From: Bacillota bacterium
Lineage (GTDB): Bacteria; Bacillota_A; Clostridia; Lachnospirales; Lachnospiraceae
Assembly: GCA_023443925.1 (NCBI GenBank)
Contig: JAEZSL010000283.1
Coordinates: forward strand, 1 to 12,368
Direction of reading: 5' to 3'
DNA length: 12,368 nucleotides
The position numbers were made by a program, and so were the translations under genes. The notes under the pieces were generated by a model. That model did no database searches. It was not told the origin of the DNA and saw nothing but the letters and a program-made list of their open reading frames with translations. Positions 1 to 5,994 of this stretch are shown piece after piece. The first letter of the stretch is position 1. The number at the start of each line of letters is the position of its first letter.

Positions 1-45
1 TTCCTGTAGTTTTCGCTTTTTGTTTCTTGTTAATGAGTTGCTCAT
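1..45 (-). CDS. 5' end of a leftward gene, cut by the window edge
   Basis: Only the first 15 codons are visible. They read MSNSLTRNKKRKLQE, a basic start. The start is supported by a perfect AGGAGG at 55-60, nine bases before the ATG (43-45 on the minus strand). No family can be recognised from so few residues. A 10-bp inverted repeat (43-52 with 82-91) places the start codon in a possible mRNA hairpin arm with the ribosome site in the loop. Confidence 0.5.
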   Translation of the reverse strand, partial: MSNSLTRNKKRKLQE

Positions 46-91
46 GGTAAAAATCCTCCTATGCGTAAATTTTTTCTTACATTTTACCATG
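43..91 (-). promoter_or_regulatory. inverted repeat around a start codon and ribosome site
   Basis: CATGGTAAAA at 43-52 is perfectly complementary to TTTTACCATG at 82-91. In the minus-strand mRNA one arm contains the AUG and the AGGAGG lies in the 29-nt loop. This could modulate translation of the truncated gene or be an operator. The structure is seen directly; the role is inference. Confidence 0.3.
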
Positions 92-176
92 AATTCAACA
101 CTCGTTCCCTAAATAGTTAGTCTTTTAATGCGAAAAATATTTACTCCTCAGAGCTGGCTTGCCTGAAGTGTTATGA

Positions 177-600
177 CAGAGCAAATTTCACCTCGGAAAA
201 AGCAGAATCAAATTAAAAGAGCAGAGTTTGGCGGAATGGGTTAAGGACTTGGAACCGGAAGAACATATCTCAATCTTTAACATCAAAAATGTGGTGGAGC
301 AGCAAAAAGCCATCAACTTCGCATTGAAAATGGATAAGGAGGTTCTTCTAAGAGAAAATGAAAGACTTAATTAAATGATAAAAGATAAGGATTATTTAAT
401 TCTTATCAAGAACCAAGAAATCCAAAATCATAAGAATAAACTCTTTGAAATAGAGAAGGAGTTATTCTTGGAGAAGGATATTTCAATGACATTCTGAATA
501 TTAAAGTATCAGATGAATGCCTAAAAAATGTCCTCATACCGAATTAGAGAACCTTAATATCATGAATGAATCTCAGAAAATGGCAATAAAAAGAATGTAA
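177..600 (+). pseudogene. decayed coiled-coil protein gene
   Basis: An open frame at 177-371 is interrupted by one in-frame TAA (372-374) and continues in the same frame from an ATG at 375 to a TGA at 495-497. Further coding-like sequence follows in other frames up to a stop at 598-600. The translated segments are rich in Lys, Glu, Leu and Ile (for example LAEWVKDLEPEEHISIF, then DKEVLLRENERLN, then NQEIQNHKNKLFEIEKEL), with the heptad-like pattern of a coiled coil. I see no convincing start codon with a ribosome site. It lies outside the integrated element and is probably an old mobile-gene relic. I do not recognise the family; the tail of a plasmid mobilisation or phage protein is possible but unsupported. 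Confidence 0.4.
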
Positions 601-603
601 AAA

Positions 604-647
604 GTAGTGCTCTTACGGTAAAATAGTAGCGCACCTACGGTGCACAT
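604..647. repeat. imperfect tandem repeat of about 22 bp, two copies
   Basis: Two adjacent segments share the pattern AGTAG-yGC-nCyTACGGT (604-625 and 625-647). The second copy contains a small GCACC-TAC-GGTGC hairpin. No function is evident. Confidence 0.3.
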
Positions 648-660
648 ATCAACGCAACAA

Positions 661-687
661 AAAATCCCTTGAAAATCAAGGGATTTT
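661..687 (-). terminator. rho-independent terminator, original terminator of the tRNA-Gly gene
   Basis: A perfect 12-bp stem (661-672 with 676-687) with an AAA loop is followed on the minus strand by a T-run that includes part of the stem (TTTTTTGTTG). It begins four bases past the 3' end of the tRNA-Gly fragment. That is where a tRNA terminator belongs, so it marks the chromosomal sequence that followed the tRNA before integration. Confidence 0.8.
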
Positions 688-744
688 GTAAGCGCGAGAC
701 GGAATTCGAACCCGCGACCCTCGCCTTGGCAAGGCGATACTCCA
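687..744 (-). repeat. attachment site copy: displaced 3' fragment of tRNA-Gly
   Basis: This 58-bp segment matches 6478-6535 at 57 of 58 positions (A at 703 versus G at 6494). It covers the anticodon arm, variable loop, T arm and 3' acceptor strand of tRNA-Gly(GCC) on the minus strand, but lacks the 5' acceptor strand and most of the D arm, so it is not a functional tRNA. It marks the far junction of an element integrated into the tRNA 3' end. The mismatch lies in the T-arm region. Confidence 0.9.
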
Positions 745-1244
745 TGTTTATTATTTATTAATACTTGCTAATAATTGCAGTAAATCCAATACTTACAGGT
801 TATTTGTGCTCATATTTATTCGGACTTCCCCTGTGTCAAAAATGGGTAAAAGGACAAGAAAAAGGACAAGAAAAAAGTGATATAATATACGCTTTTCCAT
901 TATCAGATGAAAAATTCAACAAATTATCTATTGATGAAATGAAAAATTATTATTGAAATGCAGGGAGAGATTGGAGAAGAAAATATGGAAAAATTGTATA
1001 ACGAAATAAAAGACGTATATGGCACTGAATAAATAACTTTCTGCCGTTAATTTCTTATCGTATTTACATCATAAAATCACCGTCTATTATTGGCTGTGGT
1101 TTTATGATGTAAATACATTCAAAATCAAATCTTTGAAATTTGGTGATTTACGTTTTCTAAAGTTTTCCTTTATTTTATAGCGTTGATATTAAAAATCCAA
1201 CTACAAATTATTATGTACTGTACTTTTTAGTATAAGTCACCTCT
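745..1244. other. gene-poor left end of the island with short ORFs
   Basis: There is no convincing gene here. A 63-codon frame from a TTG at 765 to 956 has no ribosome site. It includes a hydrophobic start, a CQKWVKGQEKGQEK segment encoded by two tandem copies of a 12-bp unit (849-860, 861-872), and a charged tail. A 24-codon frame (958-1032, MQGEIGEEN...) follows in another phase. These may be fragments of one decayed gene. A 21-bp-arm hairpin lies at 1060-1116. The rest is AT-rich sequence downstream of the leftward RelA/SpoT gene. Confidence 0.4.
1060..1116. repeat. long inverted repeat (21-bp arms, 15-nt loop)
   Basis: Arm 1060-1080 pairs with 1096-1116 with 17 perfect pairs from the base (GTATTTACATCATAAAA), one T/G wobble-type position, then CAC/GTG. 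The loop is 1081-1095. No T-run follows on either strand, so it is not a classic rho-independent terminator. It may still block read-through or protect the 3' end of the leftward RelA/SpoT transcript, which ends about 130 bases away. It could also be a site for the element. Confidence 0.6.
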
Positions 1245-2465
1245 TTAAAACAAAGTATTATATATTTCTTTTACTTCATATCCAAGATTCATGAGTTCAT
1301 TTACTTGAGGAATTTCTATTCCATGAACAATTAAATTTCTTATTCTACGCAATGATAAAAAATGGTTTAATTCTTTAGGAGGAAAAATATGTTTTAAATT
1401 ATTAGGACTAAAAATAGTCCTTGATTTAGGATGAGTTTCAATCGTTAATTCATTGATTTTACTTTCGAGATTAATCCATTGTGACATAAAAAAACCAATA
1501 GCGTTTTGTAAAGATAAATCTCCTTGAGAATTTATTTCTTTTAATTTCGAATATATATCATAACGCTCCTTATTGCCCATAATAATGTTATCAGCAATTT
1601 GTTCGCTAAGACTTCTTTTCTCTTTGGTAAAAAATAAGGATTTTAGATATGGTAATAATGCTGTATGATTTGCTAGATTACATTCTTTTAATAACTTAAA
1701 TAGCAATTCTACATTTCCAAGCTGTGTGTCAGAAATATTATTTAGTTTATCTGAATATTTATTATATAAAAATGATGCTACCTCATATTGATTGTTAAAC
1801 GATGCTTTATCCTTTCCAATTCTTATATTACCTGCAGCTTGAAGTCGTTCTAACGCAATTTCTCCCGCAAGTACAAGCCCATTTAATTCATCTAATATGG
1901 CCAATTCATCATTGGATAAATTCCCACTTAGTGGTTTATAAACGAGATCATGCTCAACCTCAGACCATGCATGCATAAGAACCGAGGCGACCTGTATTTC
2001 TATTTTTGCTTCAGTATATCTTTTTTGTGATTCTTGCAACGAACTATCTTTGAGATTAATTCTATAGTGTGTCGCCCAATATCCAGAAAATCTCCTATTG
2101 TAACTTGGGGTTTTGGACTCACTTGGAAAATTTTTTATTTTAGATATAATTGTAAAATTGTCTTTAATAATATTATCTACTATATCTCGATCATCCGGAA
2201 AATATAACGCAACTCTAACACCCGAAAAATCGTATATATCATCATAAATATCTTTTAAAGTCTTATATGGTTCGTTTCTACTTTCATCTCTTTGAAGTAG
2301 CTTAACTAGCAATCTATCTGGATTTTTAGCTCTATATGTAACTATAGCCCTAATTCCAGATGCTTGAAGCTTATTTTCAAGCTGTTGTGCAACTAACCTA
2401 CTTACGGTTTCATAGAAATCATACTCTTTTTTATAATGTTCAATAAATTGTTCAATTACAGTCAT
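1245..2465 (-). CDS. RelA/SpoT-domain nucleotide pyrophosphokinase-like protein with C-terminal RX4H (HEPN-like) segment
   Basis: This 406-aa protein has a RelA/SpoT-type synthetase domain at about residues 20-180. Visible motifs are YRAKNPDRLLVK (44-55), DFSGVR (79-84), GYWATHY (128-134), EIQ (156-158) and HAWSEVEHDLVYK (165-177), all in family order. There is no N-terminal HD hydrolase domain and no TGS/ACT region, so it resembles small alarmone synthetases. EIQVAS lacks the Arg usual in the EIQ-x-R-T motif of RelP/RelQ as I recall it. The domain is followed by a helical region and a C-terminal segment with W330, E334 and R376-NLIV-H381, an RX4H motif typical of HEPN RNases. Predicted role: (p)ppGpp or other pyrophosphate transfer, or a toxSAS-like toxin, possibly coupled to RNA cleavage. 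The start is fixed by AGGAGGT five bases upstream. A good promoter lies at 2551-2579, back-to-back with that of the next gene. The synthetase fold is fairly sure; the HEPN call is moderate; the biological role is inference. Confidence 0.85.
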   Translation of the reverse strand: MTVIEQFIEHYKKEYDFYETVSRLVAQQLENKLQASGIRAIVTYRAKNPDRLLVKLLQRDESRNEPYKTLKDIYDDIYDFSGVRVALYFPDDRDIVDNIIKDNFTIISKIKNFPSESKTPSYNRRFSGYWATHYRINLKDSSLQESQKRYTEAKIEIQVASVLMHAWSEVEHDLVYKPLSGNLSNDELAILDELNGLVLAGEIALERLQAAGNIRIGKDKASFNNQYEVASFLYNKYSDKLNNISDTQLGNVELLFKLLKECNLANHTALLPYLKSLFFTKEKRSLSEQIADNIIMGNKERYDIYSKLKEINSQGDLSLQNAIGFFMSQWINLESKINELTIETHPKSRTIFSPNNLKHIFPPKELNHFLSLRRIRNLIVHGIEIPQVNELMNLGYEVKEIYNTLF

Positions 2466-2550
2466 TAATTACCTCCTGGTAGTATTGAACCATTGCTTTA
2501 GTGAAATAAATTAATTAATTATTGAAACCATCAAATGCTCCATTTATTAT

Positions 2551-2579
2551 ATTATACATAATTTTACATCATTCTTCAA
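2551..2579 (-). promoter_or_regulatory. sigma-A-type promoter of the RelA/SpoT-HEPN gene
   Basis: On the minus strand TTGAAG (2574-2579) and a perfect TATAAT (2551-2556) are separated by 17 bases. This predicts a leader of about 80 nt. Its -35 lies 27 bp from the -35 of the divergent promoter at 2607-2635, so a single regulator could cover both. Confidence 0.7.
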
Positions 2580-2606
2580 TACAATGCCTAAATATAATAT
2601 TAGAAC

Positions 2607-2635
2607 TTGAATTTATGTTATTTAAAAGATACAAT
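2607..2635 (+). promoter_or_regulatory. sigma-A-type promoter of the Apea-like HEPN gene
   Basis: TTGAAT (2607-2612) and TACAAT (2630-2635) are separated by 17 bases. The predicted transcript start is near 2642, about 40 nt before the ATG at 2680. Confidence 0.7.
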
Positions 2636-2679
2636 TAAAGATAAATGAGTCAAAAATGATATTAATGGGAGTGTCTGAT

Positions 2680-3957
2680 ATGATAGATTATAATTGGTCA
2701 CATGATTTTTCGAAATCATATAAACTTGAATCTAATAAATACTCAATAGAATTTGATTTAAGTCCTCATGAATTAATAGCGTTTAAAAGCATTATTGATG
2801 TTTACCTTAATAGCAATAAAAGCTGGGAATATTCATATAATAATGGCAGAGAACATTATCTAAGGATAATTAATGATAATATTTCAGATATAAAATTTTT
2901 AGATCAATATTTTAATCCAATTGAAAATCAACTATCAAGTTTTATTGAAGTCCATGTTTGTTTCGATGCTAAGAATATAAAAAAATTGGACATAGTATCA
3001 TACTTAAAGTTTGGCTATGATAAAAATAAAAATGACATTGGCATTCATACACTCAATATCCTAAGCGAAAAAATAAATATAGATATTTCATATATACTAT
3101 CCAGAGTAAAAGAAGCTATTTATACTGATAATTTTTTTTATCAAAACTTCGAATTAATTGCTGGTGACTTTTCTGGCTATTACGATTTCGACGATATAAA
3201 ATTAGATTTTGGTGCACCAACAGAAACACATTCAGTTAATCGTGTTATACGATGCAAAATAAAATATAAAAAAATCATCTGTACTAATTTGCCTTTTAAA
3301 GTACCGCTAATTGATACAATTAATTGTGATGTTAAAATAATCATAGCATTATGTCAACTTTTTTTAAGATGTGGCATAAGCGCCAATATCTATAAAGGTG
3401 TTTATCATAATTATGCAGATAGGATTAAGATTACAGATAATATAGATGATACTCATTTAGGTTCTTATAATTATTTCCAAAGAGGTATAATAAACACTAA
3501 TTATAATGATGGAGTACCAGATGACACCCTATCCTTATTTAAAAAGTACAAATTACTAGATTATGATAAACAGAACGTTTTCATTGTATCCTGTTATTCA
3601 TACGCTTATGCTAATAAAATCGACAACAATGTTCAGTCTATTACTCATTATGTTATTTCTTTAGAAAATTTAGCAGAATTTGAGTATAAAAAAAATATCC
3701 AAAAATCCAGAAAAATAAAATTATCTAAAAAAGAGAAAATACATAATCTTATAGAACAGTTATTTAACGAAAATATTGTTTCAAAGGATTTTGTTGATTA
3801 TTTTTATTCTATACGCTGCTTATATGCTCATGAAGGTGTAGCTAATAATAGAATATATCAAGACATATTAGGTGCACATGACGGGGATAAAATGTTACAA
3901 CTTTATATGGAAGAACTTACTTATTCAGTATTAATTCAATGGTTATTAATTAATTAA
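2680..3957 (+). CDS. hypothetical protein with Apea-like HEPN C-terminal domain
   Basis: The protein is 425 aa, very Asn/Ile/Lys/Tyr-rich, and encoded by strongly AT-rich DNA. I chose the ATG at 2680 because GGGAG (2667-2671) lies eight bases before it; an upstream in-frame ATG at 2656 has no ribosome site. Residues 1-300 form a mixed region I cannot assign. The C-terminus fits an Apea-like HEPN layout: a helix with E329 (VISLENLAEFEY), a basic linker, then Y376-S-I-R379-CLYA-H384 (RX4H) and a closing helix (EELTYSVLIQWLL). No signal peptide or membrane segment is evident. Apea-like HEPN proteins are commonly found as suspected defence RNases. The gene is divergent from the RelA/SpoT-HEPN gene and ends five bases from the convergent phage-tail-like gene. 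Predicted role: RNA-cleaving effector with an N-terminal sensing region (inference). Confidence 0.75.
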   Translation: MIDYNWSHDFSKSYKLESNKYSIEFDLSPHELIAFKSIIDVYLNSNKSWEYSYNNGREHYLRIINDNISDIKFLDQYFNPIENQLSSFIEVHVCFDAKNIKKLDIVSYLKFGYDKNKNDIGIHTLNILSEKINIDISYILSRVKEAIYTDNFFYQNFELIAGDFSGYYDFDDIKLDFGAPTETHSVNRVIRCKIKYKKIICTNLPFKVPLIDTINCDVKIIIALCQLFLRCGISANIYKGVYHNYADRIKITDNIDDTHLGSYNYFQRGIINTNYNDGVPDDTLSLFKKYKLLDYDKQNVFIVSCYSYAYANKIDNNVQSITHYVISLENLAEFEYKKNIQKSRKIKLSKKEKIHNLIEQLFNENIVSKDFVDYFYSIRCLYAHEGVANNRIYQDILGAHDGDKMLQLYMEELTYSVLIQWLLIN

Positions 3958-3962
3958 AAAAT

Positions 3963-4586
3963 TCAATATGGTCTATTTATTATACTTGTATGTGTATTAA
4001 TTATAGGCTCTACTCCCCCATGTGATTCTATAAAATAATTTCTTGGTAAAAATCTTGGCATAGGATTAGGTAAATCAATATGCCCAATTAATGGCTCTTG
4101 TAAAACATATTGAACTTTTACAGGAATATTTTTATCTATTTGACTTTGCAGCCAATTAATAAAATTATCTACACCACCATTACCAAAATCATAATTAAAC
4201 ATAATTTCATTCTCTTCTCCCCCCTGTATAGTCCCGTATGGAGGTGTTAAAGAATATTGCCTCCATGTAAAATGTGTACATAACATTGTATCAAAAAAAC
4301 CTCCGCACGGAATATGAAATTTATTATCTTGATGATAGTAGTAAGTTTTTGTCACTGGATCATATGACCAATTTTCAGAACCATCAAGTATTCTCTCACC
4401 AATTCGTTGTACAATAGTTTTCGACTTGAATTCAATTGAATCATTACAGGAATAGATGTCTGAATCAATTGAATTACAATAATATGCTCTAATATCATAT
4501 GAATTATCTATATGCATTTTACTTTTTAAGTTGAACATATTTTTATCAATGATAATACTTTTTTGGTCTATGCCACATAATTTCAT
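3963..4586 (-). CDS. stand-alone protein resembling part of a phage tail protein
   Basis: The 207-aa protein starts at an ATG preceded by GAGAGGA. Two segments look like the distal part of siphovirus minor tail or receptor-binding proteins of Firmicutes phages: VQRIGERILDGSENW (residues 59-73), and FINWLQSQIDKNIPVKVQYV followed by LQEP (142-165), which matches the recurrent pattern of a short helix followed by 'P-V-x-V-x-Y-x-L-x-x-P'. A Gly-rich stretch (GGEENEIMFNYDFGNGGVDN) lies before the second. In phages these segments sit inside much larger proteins; here there are no neighbouring tail genes. The gene is downstream of the RX4H gene at 4679-5632 in the same direction, with a 92-bp gap holding a possible own promoter, and is convergent with the HEPN gene on the left. 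It is an intact ORF, so it is probably kept for a reason: a captured tail fragment acting as decoy, sensor or bait is conceivable (speculation). The phage resemblance is from memory of family patterns, not a search. Confidence 0.65.
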   Translation of the reverse strand: MKLCGIDQKSIIIDKNMFNLKSKMHIDNSYDIRAYYCNSIDSDIYSCNDSIEFKSKTIVQRIGERILDGSENWSYDPVTKTYYYHQDNKFHIPCGGFFDTMLCTHFTWRQYSLTPPYGTIQGGEENEIMFNYDFGNGGVDNFINWLQSQIDKNIPVKVQYVLQEPLIGHIDLPNPMPRFLPRNYFIESHGGVEPIINTHTSIINRPY

Positions 4587-4629
4587 ATAATAATCCTCTC
4601 ATAATAATTGAACTGTAATAAACACATAT

Positions 4630-4635
4630 ATTATA
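4630..4635 (-). promoter_or_regulatory. possible -10 element for the phage-tail-like gene
   Basis: A perfect TATAAT lies on the minus strand about 44 bases before the start codon at 4586. No good -35 is seen at 17 bases, so it is either a weak or activated promoter or chance in AT-rich DNA. Confidence 0.3.
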
Positions 4636-4678
4636 CAATATCGTAGGAGTAATCTCTTTAGATTTATGCAGTTTATCA

Positions 4679-5632
4679 TTAATACAATAAAAATTTATTT
4701 TTATAATTTATAACTGATATAATACTGGATATGGCATTAAATAATCTTAAGCAATCTACTTTTTCAGAAATCTGCATTGTTCTCCCATGGATTAACCAAT
4801 GCCTATTAGTTCCGTTTGGTTCATTAGATGAAAAATCACTTTTTTCGAACAGAATAGTTGTATACGCATGTATTGATTTCCAGTACAACGATCTTAATAT
4901 ATTTTCTTTCTTTAACTCTTCCTGTTCTTGATAACTGCATATGCGAATTACCCTAACATCCTTCGCATCATCCCCAAATGTTGAAATTAAACCTTCTAAT
5001 ATAGTTGTTAAAACTGTCGCACATGATGAATATATCTCCTGCTCATACATTATAATACATTCTTTAAAGCGCGTCTTCTGCCCCAAATTAGCTATATATA
5101 ACGCTATGTATTCAATCATTTTATTAAACACTGAATCAGAATAAAAGGATTCAAAATATAAATTCAAATCAATTGGTGATTTATCATGCTTTTTCAATTC
5201 ATCAAGATAACTTATATCAAAAGAAAGTGGTAATGTCCATCCCTGCAAGGCAATATTATCAACAATTGTTTTGTATTCTTCTAAGATAATTTCGTTGTGG
5301 GATTTAAGGGGTTCCGATGGCTCTCCTTCAATTTTATAATACGGTAAGTCATGATTATTTAAGAGAATATCTCTCATTTTTCTCATGCTTGCTTCTTTTC
5401 GTTTGTTTGTAGGTAATCTATTAATTCGAGCCAATTCAATTTTAGCTGCCAATTTACTAAGACGGCTATATATTTTATCTATATCATTAATACTTACATT
5501 ATAAACTTTTGAAGCATCTTCGAATACCAAGTGGTCATGTTTATATGGATGATATCCATTATCTTGAGATGCCAATTCTTTAAACCGTTTTTCACAATAA
5601 TCAAAAATATCTCTATCTCTATTTTGTGACAT
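4679..5632 (-). CDS. hypothetical protein with C-terminal NRHxxxHG (RX4H, HEPN-like) motif
   Basis: This is a 317-aa, mostly helical protein. The start is supported by GGAG eight bases upstream. The N-terminal half (residues 1-120) is charged and helical. GWTLPLSFDI (131-140) precedes a region with helices at about 165-220, including the helix ATVLTTILEGLISTF with E213, and the C-terminus carries N276-R277-HWLI-H282-G283. The conserved Glu-helix followed by N-R-H-x-x-x-H-G is characteristic of a family of hypothetical HEPN-fold proteins found in defence contexts. It shares no obvious sequence similarity with the two other RX4H proteins of the island. No membrane segment is evident. It is first in a leftward pair with the phage-tail-like gene and has its own promoter (5691-5719). 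HEPN assignment is moderate; RNase activity and role are inference. Confidence 0.7.
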   Translation of the reverse strand: MSQNRDRDIFDYCEKRFKELASQDNGYHPYKHDHLVFEDASKVYNVSINDIDKIYSRLSKLAAKIELARINRLPTNKRKEASMRKMRDILLNNHDLPYYKIEGEPSEPLKSHNEIILEEYKTIVDNIALQGWTLPLSFDISYLDELKKHDKSPIDLNLYFESFYSDSVFNKMIEYIALYIANLGQKTRFKECIIMYEQEIYSSCATVLTTILEGLISTFGDDAKDVRVIRICSYQEQEELKKENILRSLYWKSIHAYTTILFEKSDFSSNEPNGTNRHWLIHGRTMQISEKVDCLRLFNAISSIISVINYKNKFLLY

Positions 5633-5649
5633 TTATTTTTCTCCATTTT

Positions 5650-5709
5650 TAGGGTAAGCTATCAAACAATAATACTATAATTTTACAAAAATTATACACC
5701 TTTACCCTA
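5650..5709. repeat. 8-bp inverted repeat across a promoter and leader
   Basis: TAGGGTAA at 5650-5657 and TTACCCTA at 5702-5709 are perfect inverted copies. One lies inside the promoter spacer and the other in the predicted leader of the gene starting at 5632. They could be operator half-sites, or a coincidence: the right arm also contains the stop codon of the small frameshifted gene. Confidence 0.35.
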
Positions 5710-5719
5710 GCATTAGCAA
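5691..5719 (-). promoter_or_regulatory. promoter of the NRHxxxHG protein gene
   Basis: On the minus strand TTGCTA (5714-5719) and a perfect TATAAT (5691-5696) are separated by 17 bases, giving a leader of about 50 nt before the start at 5632. The promoter overlaps the 3' end of the small frameshifted gene upstream. Confidence 0.6.
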
Positions 5720-5880
5720 CTCTCTTTTTAGCTGCTCATGTGATGTTTTCTCTACTACTTCACTTTCCAAGTCTATATCACTGGCCATGGTATCTAATAA
5801 TGTTCTGTCGTCCTCTTCCAATCCTGTTATTATTGTATCCAAACTCTTGATTTTACTGTTACAAGTTCCTCATTCGTCAT
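5702..5880 (-). pseudogene. frameshifted small acidic protein gene
   Basis: A good ribosome site (GAGGTGGAG) precedes an ATG at 5878-5880. The frame MTNEELVTVK then runs into a stop after 16 codons. Adding one A to the A4 run (T4 at 5851-5854 on the plus strand) restores one continuous 59-codon frame, with SLDTIITGLEEDDRTLLD, then TMASDIDLESEVVEK, then TSHEQLKRELLMLG, ending at the stop at 5702-5704. The product would be small, acidic and helical, like an element-encoded regulator or accessory protein, but I do not recognise it. The single-base homopolymer difference could be a real mutation, a slippage site or a sequencing error. It lies between the recombinase remnant and the RX4H gene. Confidence 0.55.
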
Positions 5881-5994
5881 GCTCCACCTCTTTTAGAAGC
5901 GGTAACGCAGCGGGAGGGCTTATCCTATGTCAAATGAAGATTATATAAGACATAAATGACTTTTTGGTCGGAATACAGGATAACAGAATACTGA

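Noticed and set aside
687..744. A second tRNA-Gly gene
   Set aside because: Only the 3' part is present. The 5' acceptor strand and D arm are missing, so it cannot fold as a tRNA; it is an attachment-site remnant.
849..872. Tandem 12-bp repeat as the start of a CRISPR array or iteron set
   Set aside because: There are only two directly adjacent copies with no spacers and no associated genes. It is a simple duplication.
3963..4586. Prophage
   Set aside because: One tail-like gene is present with no terminase, portal, capsid or lysis genes. The 5.8-kb element cannot be a complete phage.
4731..5144. Two plus-strand ORFs of 66-67 codons
   Set aside because: They lie wholly inside the 317-aa RX4H gene on the other strand, have no ribosome sites and no family-like sequence.
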